Source of the DNA: F23-D06 sp963620035 | GTDB taxonomy: Bacteria > Bacteroidota > Bacteroidia > Bacteroidales > WCHB1-69 | Assembly: GCA_963620035.1 (NCBI GenBank) | Contig: CAVEXN010000007.1 | Span: forward strand, 1 to 64,000 | Reading direction: 5' to 3' | DNA length: 64,000 nucleotides | Shown: positions 41,576 to 49,878 of the stretch, piece after piece | How positions within the stretch are numbered: the stretch's first letter is position 1 | Layout: each line of letters begins with the position of its first letter | Made by a program: the position numbers and the translations under genes | Notes under the pieces: generated by a model | The model's input: only the letters and a program-made list of their open reading frames with translations | Databases searched by the model: none | Told to the model about the DNA's origin: nothing

Positions 41576-42176
41576 CCTTGCAGCGGAATGTGACCGGTCC
41601 GTGGAAGTCTTGAAGTGCAGTGAAGCCCCCTTTGTAAAACACCGTGCCGTCAGCGGTAACTTCGCCAAATTCGCCCTCCTTATCCAAAAACTTCCATTGC
41701 TCGGACATCAGTTGCCTGTATTCATTTTCGGAAAGCAGTTCGTATTTTACTGTTTTGTCCGGGTATTTGAAATTAACGAGCTTGCTGCGTATATTACAAT
41801 AAACGACCATCTGTTTGTTGTCAATGCCTGTTATGGGTGAGCATCTTAAATCCTCTTTCCCACCTTTGTTGTCATAGACTTGTTTCCACACAACGGAATC
41901 AATGTCCATTGCGGTGGACTTCCTGTCGCTCTGAAAGCAATTGCATTCACATTCAGGCGTGCCTATTTTCTCTTCCGGACACGCTTTGAGACAGCATAAA
42001 GCCTCTTGCCAGCCAATGTTGGAAACAGGGTTCTTGTCAACATATAGAACGGAACCACTGTCTTTAAGTTTTACTTTCTTCGTGCCGGGAGGATATGTGG
42101 TTGTTGCCAGACACTTTGTGTTAATCACGGGCAGCAACCCTACCGTCAAAATTCCAAAAATAATTGTTTTTCTCAT
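41556..42176 (-). CDS. Exported cysteine-rich hypothetical protein
   Basis: A 206-residue protein with an N-terminal signal sequence (MRKTIIFGILTVGLLPVINT). The first third of the mature part has several Cys residues (ALCCLKACPEEKIGTPECEC) that could form disulfides or bind metal; the rest is beta-rich. Not recognised. Its start lies 56 bp inside the preceding gene in another frame, and its signal peptide argues that this overlap is real. Confidence 0.55.
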   Translation of the reverse strand: MRKTIIFGILTVGLLPVINTKCLATTTYPPGTKKVKLKDSGSVLYVDKNPVSNIGWQEALCCLKACPEEKIGTPECECNCFQSDRKSTAMDIDSVVWKQVYDNKGGKEDLRCSPITGIDNKQMVVYCNIRSKLVNFKYPDKTVKYELLSENEYRQLMSEQWKFLDKEGEFGEVTADGTVFYKGGFTALQDFHGPVTFRCKATLTKR

Positions 42177-42633
42177 CTATTTCAAGTTCTATTGTTCCCC
42201 AAGATTTTTTCGACAAAGCAACAAACTGTTCAGACGTGAGATTATGGTTGACCATAAGACTTTTCATCGAACGCCCACCATTATATACTCCCCAAATTTT
42301 CAATTGTGCTGCAACAATGTCGGCATCACGTAAATCCTCACAATCTTCATCGAAACCGAACAAGTAATTAAACACGTCTTCTGTAATCTCTCCAGATGTG
42401 AAATGTTGATTCCTGTCATCAAGGGATAGCGTTTGGAAATCAACGAGATATCCATTCACGACTTCAAAATCAACAGAAGGAGGGGTAATTACACTGTCGC
42501 CTTTACAATTTGCGCGAGCCAACCTTCTTGCTTCCGTTCTTGACGGAGCTGTTCCGTGGGCGGAACCGTCCTTGCATTCCCAAACCCACCAATTTGTGGT
42601 ATTGGAATGTGTAATTGAATAATGTTTTGCCAT
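42121..42633 (-). CDS. Hypothetical protein (170 aa)
   Basis: A soluble-looking protein without a signal peptide. It starts AKHYSITHSNTTNWWVWECK, contains an acidic middle (GFDEDCEDLRDADIVAAQLK) and ends with FWNFDGRVAARD. No family recognised. It has its own promoter element at 42654-42661, and its 3' end overlaps the exported Cys-rich gene by 56 bp, so the pair is probably co-expressed. Confidence 0.55.
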   Translation of the reverse strand: MAKHYSITHSNTTNWWVWECKDGSAHGTAPSRTEARRLARANCKGDSVITPPSVDFEVVNGYLVDFQTLSLDDRNQHFTSGEITEDVFNYLFGFDEDCEDLRDADIVAAQLKIWGVYNGGRSMKSLMVNHNLTSEQFVALSKKSWGTIELEIDEKNNYFWNFDGRVAARD

Positions 42634-42653
42634 AATATTTATTATTTATATGG

Positions 42654-42661
42654 CAAAAATA
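42654..42661 (-). promoter_or_regulatory. -7 promoter element for the 170-residue protein
   Basis: Reads TATTTTTG on the minus strand, 20 bp before the start codon at 42633. Confidence 0.55.
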
Positions 42662-42861
42662 CACCTTTTTTCCGCCCGGAAAACTTTAAAAAAGTTAAAG
42701 TTTTCAAAAACAATGGGCAAAAAGCGTCAATTACAAGAGAAAGATGTAAACATTTTTCAGCGGCTATTCCAGAACCACTTTCTGAACAGAGGCAGAACTC
42801 TTCCGGCAGGCGGCCATAAAGCGAGGTTCGAAACTTTCAAATGGCCAAGGATAAAAAAATG

Positions 42862-42869
42862 TACTTTTG
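42862..42869 (+). promoter_or_regulatory. -7 promoter element for the C5-cytosine methyltransferase
   Basis: TACTTTTG, 58 bp before the ATG at 42928. It shows that an in-frame ATG at 42841 lies upstream of transcription and is not the start. The rest of 42634-42927 shows no convincing gene. Confidence 0.55.
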
Positions 42870-42927
42870 CGGCTTTTTTATTAAAGCAATCAAAACCGCA
42901 CGTCCAACACCTGACTGGAAAAAACAA

Positions 42928-44066
42928 ATGACAGAATACAGCAACTACATAAATGAAGTGTTGAAACCTGACATACAGGAACAAGCCGTTGTGCTTGACC
43001 TGTTTGCAGGCTGCGGCGGGCTGTCGTTGGGTTTTGAAGCGGCCGGATTCAGAACCATCGGTTACGAAATGTCGGAACCGGCCGTTGAAACCTACAATAA
43101 GAATCTCAAAGGTAAATGCAACAGACGGTTTTTGACGGTCGGTTTCGAATATCCTGAAGCAGAAAACATTGATATTGTCATTGGGGTCCACCTTGCCAAC
43201 CTTTCAGTCGTTTCGGCAATCAAAAAGGCATGGAAGACTCAAGGGATGGATTCCCCATTTTCATAGATGCGGTCAATCGGCTACAACCAAGCGTGTTTTT
43301 GTTTGAAAACGTGGCCAATATCATAGGACGGCATAAATGGTATATTGATTTAATAGTAAGAGAATTACAGAATCTTGGATATATTGTGGAGTATAGGGTG
43401 CTGAATGCTGTGAATTTCGGGATACCGCAAAATAATGAACGGCTTATTTGCATAGGACATCGGGCCTCTTTTCATTATCCTGCGCCAGAAAAGAAAAAGA
43501 CCACTGTCAGGGAAGCCATAGGCGACACTATGTTCAACCTCGAACTCGCCGACAAAATCCTGACGCCTCGCCAAGATGAATACATCGCTGCATACGAGAA
43601 AAAATCGCATTGTGTCAATCCTCGCGATTTGTATCCGGACAAACCTGCAAGAACCATCACTTGCCGAAACCTCGCCGGCGCCACCCGTGATATGCAACGT
43701 GTACGACTGAATGATGGAAGAAGAATCACGGACAGAGAAGCCGCCCGGTTGCAAAGTTTTCCCGATTGGTTTGCATTTTCGGGAACCGAAACTATGCGTT
43801 ACAACCAAATTGGGAATGCTGTTCCACCGCTGTTGGCATACAAAATCGCACTCGAAGTCCGCAAAACGTACCATTTACCTCAGCGGGAGCCTCAGACAAT
43901 ATCAATAAATGTAATGCACAAGCATTATTCGACCATGAATATTAAAGTTCTACGCTCCACTCCCGAAACTATTAAGGTGCTCGACCATAGACATGCAGCC
44001 TGGTACTGGACATTCCGGCATTTCAGGCTGTGGTATTACGCCAACGGAATGGACGCAATGACCTGA
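42928..44066 (+). pseudogene. C5-cytosine DNA methyltransferase, frameshifted in motif IV
   Basis: Motif I VVLDLFAGCGGLSLGFEAAG and the following DIVIG lie in one frame (stop at 43266). The catalytic PPCQPF of motif IV, the ENV of motif VI, the PQNNERL of motif VIII, the AARLQSFPD of motif IX and the NAVPPLLA of motif X lie in another frame from about 43185. One missing base in the GGGG at 43183-43186 explains it: with five G the protein reads IGGPPCQPFSRFGNQKGMED. So this is a recent one-base loss, an assembly error, or an on/off switch. No restriction partner is visible, and the tail after motif X may be abnormal. Confidence 0.85.
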
Positions 44067-44073
44067 GGTGTCT

Positions 44074-44130
44074 CGAAAAGAGGCTTGCCGACTCCGAAAA
44101 GAAAAGCGGAGCGATGAAAAACCTCTTCAT
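44074..44130 (-). pseudogene. Orphan lipoprotein signal-peptide fragment
   Basis: On the minus strand, from an ATG at 44130, this reads MKRFFIAPLFFSESASLFSR. It matches the first 57 bp of the lipoprotein gene at 22893 at 50 of 57 positions. The lipobox Cys is lost and the hydrophobic core has changed (LL to ES), so it cannot work as a signal peptide. It abuts the 3' end of the methyltransferase. Confidence 0.75.
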
Positions 44131-44184
44131 GATTGAGATTTTTTAAGGGTAGATAAATATGCAGCGAATATAGCAAAAATTGCT

Positions 44185-44192
44185 TACTTTTG
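44185..44192 (+). promoter_or_regulatory. -7 promoter element for the beta-helix protein
   Basis: TACTTTTG, 17 bp before the ATG at 44210. It excludes the in-frame ATG at 44180 as the start. Confidence 0.55.
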
Positions 44193-44209
44193 CCGTCTTA
44201 ACCTACGCT

Positions 44210-46165
44210 ATGCGAATACGTTTGTCCAACATTACAACAATTCTCATTTTTACCCTAATGTCATTGCCCGGCTACGGCCTCTCGCAAACCGTCCCTTTGT
44301 CGCCATATTCTTTCGGACTGGCCGAGGCCACCTCCGACAGCGCCCGGTTCGAGGTTCTTTTCAGCACGCATCTGGCAGCTGTTGCGGCAAACGTGCCCGT
44401 AACCTACAACGGCATCGACTCCCTGACCATCGAAATTCCTGCGACTGCAAAAAGCATCCCGCTGACACAAAACACCGACTTCGGAGGTATGCGGCTTCGT
44501 GTCCTCAACCGCACAAAGCACTGCTACCTGTTTGAACGCGTGAATGTTGCAGATTCCATTCATACAACAAAGGCCCAAATTGACAGCGGCGACTTCCGCA
44601 ACGTGGCGGAACTGTCCGACGGACTTCACCAACTGGTCATACAAGACACGACCCCATGGGTAGAAAAGAGACTTGGCTACCGCTACGGGGCCGTGCGCAA
44701 AGACATCCTTTTGGTAAAAGACGGCATTGCGCAAAACCATCCGGTGTCACCCTACAACAACGGACAGTCGTATCCCACATGCACCTATAGCGCCGTCTGC
44801 GAGGAACCTACGGTCATCAGCAACTTGACAGTCGTACGCGACGACTCGTGTACCTTCAAGACCTATTGCTTCAGGCTGGAGCACCTGAACAACCTGCAAA
44901 TCAGCAATGTCACCATCCTCACCCCCGAAAGCAACCTGGTTGCCGACGAAGCCATCTCCATCAGCAACTGCACCAATGTCACGCTGACGGACGTGACGAT
45001 ACGGGGCTCTTACTCGCGCACCAACTGCTACGGGTACGGCATCCTGATGAACAATGTCTGGAACAGCCGCTTCATACGGCTAACCGGTCATGCCAATTGG
45101 GGCATATTCGGCACCAACAACCTCAACACGGTAGAATTACTGAACTGCGACCTTAACCGGTTTGACATTCACTGCTATGGGCGCGATGTCACGTTCAGCA
45201 ACTGCACCTTTTCAGAACTATACAACCAATTCTCGTCCGTCTTCGGGGACATAGCGTTCCGCAAATGCCGTTTCACGAACTTCGTTCCCATCCTGATTGA
45301 GCCCTCCTACAACGCATACACCGGATTTGAGGTGCTCTTTGAAAACTGTGTCTTTGATGCCGCCGCGGGGCGCAACTATCTGATTCAGGCCGGGCAGTTC
45401 ACCGACGGTCCCAACAGTCGCCCCGAACTTTCGGACAAATGCTGGCCCAATGTCACCATAAGAAACCTCACCGTCAACGTGCCGGACAATGTTCGCCAAA
45501 TCATCCTCTTCAAGCCCAGGAAAAGCGTGCCGGCGCAACAGGAGGTCGGCTACTTGTCAAAAATATCCGTCAGCGGCATGAAATTCAACCCCAACACGGA
45601 AGGTCATGCCGCCAGTTTTTGCCTTTGCAGCGAAAAAGTGCAACTTGCAAACAGGCTTTCGTGCAACGTAAGCAGTCTGAACATCCTGCCTCTCCCAGAC
45701 AGCAAAATCACCCAGGCGACAAAGAAAAACAGTTATCCCGCCAGTCTGCAGATCAACCTCAAGAGCAAATCGGACAAAGACGTCATCCGTGTTTCAGACT
45801 CGCGGCTTAACTATAACGTCTCGGCAAATGCTGAATACCCCATCATTTTCGACAAGTGTACTTTAGGATTAGTGCGAAACACGCCAAGTTCATTCCCGAA
45901 AACCGCCACACACACTTACCGGAACTGTCACATATATCTCAACTGCTGTGACGACGCACGCTACTACATCGACAACCATGCCTTTTACGACCAGTGCGTT
46001 TTCATTCCGTGTGCCCCTAAGATGCAGGTGGATTTCATCGGGAAAGACAATGCGGTGACGTTCCGGAACTGCTCCGTCCAAAAGCGCGGCGGGCTTCTGC
46101 GCGGTGGCTCTTACAGCAATACGGAGTTTTCTGATTGGTCGCTGAAAGGCTCTTACAATCGCTAA
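44210..46165 (+). CDS. Exported right-handed beta-helix (pectate-lyase-like) protein
   Basis: A 651-residue protein with a signal peptide (MRIRLSNITTILIFTLMSLPGYGLSQ). From about residue 200 to 480 it has many repeated NCT/NVT-type rungs (ISNCTNVTLTDVTIRG, FSNCTFSELYN, FENCVFDAA), the pattern of a parallel beta-helix. Such folds often bind or cleave polysaccharide, but I see no clear catalytic motif, so the activity is open. The start is set by the promoter element at 44185-44192. A patatin-like gene follows after 32 bp. Confidence 0.75.
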   Translation: MRIRLSNITTILIFTLMSLPGYGLSQTVPLSPYSFGLAEATSDSARFEVLFSTHLAAVAANVPVTYNGIDSLTIEIPATAKSIPLTQNTDFGGMRLRVLNRTKHCYLFERVNVADSIHTTKAQIDSGDFRNVAELSDGLHQLVIQDTTPWVEKRLGYRYGAVRKDILLVKDGIAQNHPVSPYNNGQSYPTCTYSAVCEEPTVISNLTVVRDDSCTFKTYCFRLEHLNNLQISNVTILTPESNLVADEAISISNCTNVTLTDVTIRGSYSRTNCYGYGILMNNVWNSRFIRLTGHANWGIFGTNNLNTVELLNCDLNRFDIHCYGRDVTFSNCTFSELYNQFSSVFGDIAFRKCRFTNFVPILIEPSYNAYTGFEVLFENCVFDAAAGRNYLIQAGQFTDGPNSRPELSDKCWPNVTIRNLTVNVPDNVRQIILFKPRKSVPAQQEVGYLSKISVSGMKFNPNTEGHAASFCLCSEKVQLANRLSCNVSSLNILPLPDSKITQATKKNSYPASLQINLKSKSDKDVIRVSDSRLNYNVSANAEYPIIFDKCTLGLVRNTPSSFPKTATHTYRNCHIYLNCCDDARYYIDNHAFYDQCVFIPCAPKMQVDFIGKDNAVTFRNCSVQKRGGLLRGGSYSNTEFSDWSLKGSYNR

Positions 46166-46197
46166 ACCGTCCGATGTCCTAAAAAAAACAAAACATT

Positions 46198-47013
46198 ATG
46201 AGAAAAAGATTATTCATTATCCTTTTAATAACAATTCCGATGATTATGTGTGCCCAGAAGACGGGCATTTCATTGAGTGGAGGAGCCGCTTTAGGATATG
46301 CGCACATAGGATTTTTGCAAGCTATGGACGAAGCCGGCGTCAAACCCGACTGCATCTCGGGAACCTCTATGGGAGCCATTATGGGCATGATGTACTGCGC
46401 CGGTTATACGCCACAGGAAATCAAACAGATCGTCAAAAACGAACGTATGGACGAATTGGTGGTACTGGCGCGCCCCGGGCTGCACCACCGCGGCGGTCTC
46501 GTAGGGACTGAAAAAATACAGCAGGTTCTGCTCAAATATGTGCCGCACAACAGTTTCGACTCTCTGAAAATCCCATTTTACTGTTGCACCGTCAACATGA
46601 ACACCTTAGAGCTGATATACCGGGGCAAAGGCGACCAGTTGGTGCAATATGTCATGGCCTCTGCCGCCGTGCCGGCCGTATTTGCGCCGGTAACCATCGA
46701 CGGCGACTATTACGTTGACGGAGGAGTATTGTGTAACCTGCCCGTGCAGCCGCTGCTTGAGGAAGCGTGCGACAAAAGAATTGCCGTAAACCTGCGCCTC
46801 GTAAAGCCGATGAACAACCTGAAAGCCAGAAACATCTGGAACCGTGCCTTTATGTTCAGCATCTATGCCACCTCATTCCGAACCTTAACGATGTTTACGG
46901 ACACCGTTGAGATTGACCCTGGCACCTGCCGGATGTACGACTTCAACCGGTTGGACGACCTGTGCGAAATAGGCTACCGCACCGGCAGACAACATTTCAG
47001 CAAGAAGCCATGA
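46198..47013 (+). CDS. Patatin-like phospholipase
   Basis: A 271-residue protein with a signal peptide (MRKRLFIILLITIPMIMCAQ). The catalytic dyad of patatins is present: Ser57 in GTSMG and Asp174 in YVDGG. The oxyanion loop reads SGGAALGYAHIG rather than the usual GGGxR/KG, with Leu where a basic residue is expected. It probably hydrolyses acyl esters in the periplasm or at the outer membrane. It follows the beta-helix gene by 32 bp and ends before a strong terminator. Confidence 0.88.
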   Translation: MRKRLFIILLITIPMIMCAQKTGISLSGGAALGYAHIGFLQAMDEAGVKPDCISGTSMGAIMGMMYCAGYTPQEIKQIVKNERMDELVVLARPGLHHRGGLVGTEKIQQVLLKYVPHNSFDSLKIPFYCCTVNMNTLELIYRGKGDQLVQYVMASAAVPAVFAPVTIDGDYYVDGGVLCNLPVQPLLEEACDKRIAVNLRLVKPMNNLKARNIWNRAFMFSIYATSFRTLTMFTDTVEIDPGTCRMYDFNRLDDLCEIGYRTGRQHFSKKP

Positions 47014-47038
47014 AACGGCAGAAATCGAGGGATGTAGG

Positions 47039-47084
47039 GAAAGGAAACGTCAGTTTTCCTGCTCCTGACGTTTCCTTTTTTTCT
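47039..47084 (+). terminator. Terminator of the patatin gene
   Basis: AAAGGAAACGTCAG/CTGACGTTTCCTTT stem with an 11-nt loop and a T-run. It overlaps the end of the convergent small membrane protein gene, which stops at 47050. Confidence 0.8.
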
Positions 47085-47229
47085 CCAAAAGAGCATATCC
47101 TATCCAATAGGCAATCGTGACCGCAAGAAAGATGCCTATCACAACAGGGAACCGCTCCTTAATCTCGATAAAAGTGAACGGGATGAGGCAAAGGGCAAGA
47201 ATCATAAAATAACGGAGCGTTGCCTTCAT
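47050..47229 (-). CDS. Small two-helix membrane protein (59 aa)
   Basis: Begins at 47229, 1 bp after the valS stop. The 59-residue product MKATLRYFMILALCLIPFTF continues with a short loop (EIKERFP), a second helix (VVIGIFLAVTIAYWIGYALL) and a basic tail (EKKRKRQEQEN). Two transmembrane helices, no motif known. It is probably co-translated with valS. The frame is open upstream to 47337, but that part lies inside valS in another frame. Confidence 0.6.
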   Translation of the reverse strand: MKATLRYFMILALCLIPFTFIEIKERFPVVIGIFLAVTIAYWIGYALLEKKRKRQEQEN

Positions 47230-47230
47230 G

Positions 47231-49864
47231 CTATGACAGTTTAGCGATCTGGTCTTTGAGGATCCTGATACGTTGTTCGGCATCCGCCTGCTTTTTGCGT
47301 TCATTTTCCACAACGTTGGCCGGTGCGCTTTGCACAAAACGTTCGTTGGAGAGCTTCTTCATTACGCCTTGCAAGAATCCTTCCGCATAACGGAGGTCGG
47401 CCTGTAGTTTCTTCAGTTCCTCTGCTGCGCTGACGAGTCCCTCGACAGGAACAGAGTATTTTATATTCTGCACGATGAACGAAACACAGCTTATCTCCAT
47501 ATCTTCGGGTATATATTCGATTTTATCGACATTGGCGAGTTTGCAGATTACGGCATCTGTGCTGTCCCCGTCGCCGGACTTGCTGCCGTGTACGCGCAGA
47601 GAGAGGGTGTTCTTCACGGCTATGTTCTTCTCTGAACGGATATGGCGTATTGATTCGACAACGCTGCGGACATGGGCAAAGCGGTCAAGCAGTGGGCGGT
47701 CGAGCGGCGTGGGCACGGGCATGACTTCCGTCATGACAGAAGTGCCTTCCTCGCGTTGGCGCATCGAATGCCAAAGTTCTTCGGTGATGAAAGGCATAAA
47801 CGGGTGTAGTATCGTCATCAGCGTCTCGAAAAGGTCAACAAGGTCGTCGAATGTCTTGCGGTCAACAGGTTGCTGGTAGCCCGGCTTTACAATCTCGAGG
47901 AGGCACGAACAGAAATCATCCCAAATCAGTTTATAGACCGAAATCAGGGCTTCTGACAATTTATAGATCTTGAAATCCTCCTCCATGTCGGCGATCACCT
48001 CATTGATGCGTTCTTTCATCCACTTGACAGCCACTGCCGAATGTGCCGGTTGCGAGAGCGTTTCGTCGATGTTCCATCCCATCACCAGACGGAACGCATT
48101 CCATATCTTGTTGCTGAAATTGCGTCCCTGCTCGCACAGTGACTCGTCGAAAAGCAAGTCGTTGCCGGCGGGTGAACTGTGCAGCATGCCGAAACGTACG
48201 CCGTCGGCGCCATATTTCTCTATCAGCAGAATAGGGTCGGGAGAGTTGCCGAGCGACTTTGACATCTTGCGGCGGAGTTTGTCCCTTACGGTGCCGGTGA
48301 AATAAACATCCTTGAACGGGATCATGCCGCGCCATTCCAGGCCGGCCATAATCATGCGGGCCACCCAGAAGAAGATGATGTCAGGAGCGGTGATCAGCGT
48401 TGCCGTAGGATAATAGTAATTGATTTCCGGATTGTCGGGATGACGGATGCCGTCGAACACGGAAAGCGGCCATAGCCACGAAGAGAACCAGGTGTCCATC
48501 ACATCCTCATCCTGCTTGAGGTCTTCTTTGGAAAGATTCAGTTCCGGGAATCTCTGCTGCGCCAGAGAGAGAGCCTTCCCGAGGTTGTGTGCCACCACCA
48601 TTTCATGGTTAGGCAGATAGTAGGCCGGGATGCGGTGTCCCCACCAGAGCTGGCGGCTGATGCACCAATCCTTGATGTTCTCCATCCAATGTGCGTACGT
48701 ATTCTTGAACTTGTCGGGAAAGAAGCGTATCTCATTTTTCATCACGGCATCAAGGGCCGGCTTTGCCAATTCGTCCATCTTGCAGAACCATTGCATCGAC
48801 AGTTTGGGTTCCACCACTTCGTTTGTTCTTTCAGAGAAGCCGACCTTGTTGACATAATCCTCGATTTTCACAAGGCTTCCTGCCTCTTTGAGGAGCGGTA
48901 TGATTGCTTTCCGGGCCTCGAAACGGTCCAGGCCGACCAAATAGCCAGCCTGTTCGTTGAGCGTGCCGTTGTCATTGAAGATGTTAATCGTCTCCAGATG
49001 ATGTTTGATGCCGAGGTTATAGTCGTTGATGTCGTGGGCGGGGGTTATCTTCAGTGCGCCGGTGCCGAATTCTCTATCCACATATTCATCGTAGATGAGC
49101 GGCACGGAGCGGTTCACGACTGGCACAATGGCGCGTTTGCCCTTGTATTTGGCATACCGTTCGTCTTCGGGGTGCATGCAGATGGCCGTGTCGCCCAAAA
49201 TAGTTTCGGGACGGGTGGTGGCAATTGTGACATATTCGCCGGGTTCTCCTTCAATCTGGTAGCGGACATAATAGAGTTTCGACTGCAGTTCCTTGAATAC
49301 CACCTCCTCGTCAGAAACGGCGGTCAGGGCTTTAGGGTCCCAGTTGACCATACGCACGCCGCGGTAGATTTTGCCTTTGTTGAAAAGGTCAACAAAAATG
49401 TCGATCACCGCTTCGGAGAGGTCTGCATCCATCGTGAATTTCGTCCTGTCCCAGTCGCACGAGGCGCCGAGTTTCTGGAGTTGCCGCAGGATGATGCCGC
49501 CATGTTTTTCTTTCCATTCCCAGGCATACTCAAGAAACTGTTCACGGGTAAGGTCTTTCTTCTCAATGCCTTTTTCCTTGAGATAATGTACCACCTTGGC
49601 TTCAGTGGCAATGGAAGCGTGGTCGGTTCCGGGCACCCACACGGCATTGAAGCCTTGCATGCGGGCACGTCTGACCAGGATGTCCTGAATCGTGTTGTTG
49701 AGCATATGTCCCATGTGCAGCACGCCGGTAACATTAGGCGGCGGAATCACAATGGAGTATGCCGGACGGCCGTCCGGTTCAGAATGAAACAATCTGTTGT
49801 CCATCCAATACCGGTACCATTTGTCCTCTACGGCTTGCGGATCATATTTTGCAGCTAATTCCAT
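47231..49864 (-). CDS. valS: Valine--tRNA ligase
   Basis: Class Ia aminoacyl-tRNA synthetase with a CP1 editing domain. The 877-residue protein has PPPNVTGVLHMGH (HIGH motif) near residue 40, an editing region with TTRPETILGDTA, and KMSKSLGNSPDP (KMSKS motif) near 540, with a C-terminal coiled coil (LKKLQADLRYAEGFLQG and following). I chose MELAAKYDP as the start: it is the common Bacteroidales form and avoids overlapping purC, which ends at 49879. Confidence 0.96.
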   Translation of the reverse strand: MELAAKYDPQAVEDKWYRYWMDNRLFHSEPDGRPAYSIVIPPPNVTGVLHMGHMLNNTIQDILVRRARMQGFNAVWVPGTDHASIATEAKVVHYLKEKGIEKKDLTREQFLEYAWEWKEKHGGIILRQLQKLGASCDWDRTKFTMDADLSEAVIDIFVDLFNKGKIYRGVRMVNWDPKALTAVSDEEVVFKELQSKLYYVRYQIEGEPGEYVTIATTRPETILGDTAICMHPEDERYAKYKGKRAIVPVVNRSVPLIYDEYVDREFGTGALKITPAHDINDYNLGIKHHLETINIFNDNGTLNEQAGYLVGLDRFEARKAIIPLLKEAGSLVKIEDYVNKVGFSERTNEVVEPKLSMQWFCKMDELAKPALDAVMKNEIRFFPDKFKNTYAHWMENIKDWCISRQLWWGHRIPAYYLPNHEMVVAHNLGKALSLAQQRFPELNLSKEDLKQDEDVMDTWFSSWLWPLSVFDGIRHPDNPEINYYYPTATLITAPDIIFFWVARMIMAGLEWRGMIPFKDVYFTGTVRDKLRRKMSKSLGNSPDPILLIEKYGADGVRFGMLHSSPAGNDLLFDESLCEQGRNFSNKIWNAFRLVMGWNIDETLSQPAHSAVAVKWMKERINEVIADMEEDFKIYKLSEALISVYKLIWDDFCSCLLEIVKPGYQQPVDRKTFDDLVDLFETLMTILHPFMPFITEELWHSMRQREEGTSVMTEVMPVPTPLDRPLLDRFAHVRSVVESIRHIRSEKNIAVKNTLSLRVHGSKSGDGDSTDAVICKLANVDKIEYIPEDMEISCVSFIVQNIKYSVPVEGLVSAAEELKKLQADLRYAEGFLQGVMKKLSNERFVQSAPANVVENERKKQADAEQRIRILKDQIAKLS

Positions 49865-49878
49865 GTGTGATTGTGTCG

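Noticed and set aside
42841..42927. Upstream ATG for the C5 methyltransferase
   Set aside because: The TACTTTTG promoter element at 42862-42869 lies inside it, and family homology begins only after 42928.
42650..42931. 93-codon plus-strand frame upstream of the C5 methyltransferase
   Set aside because: It spans the methyltransferase promoter and resembles no protein.
43177..43190. Programmed -1 ribosomal frameshift in the C5 methyltransferase
   Set aside because: A -1 slip would restore the frame, but there is no slippery heptamer of the usual X XXY YYZ type and I see no evident pseudoknot; a one-base loss is simpler.
48587..49858. Long plus-strand open frame (423 codons) opposite valS
   Set aside because: Mirror frame of valS; no recognisable domain, no promoter, and the valS reading is certain.
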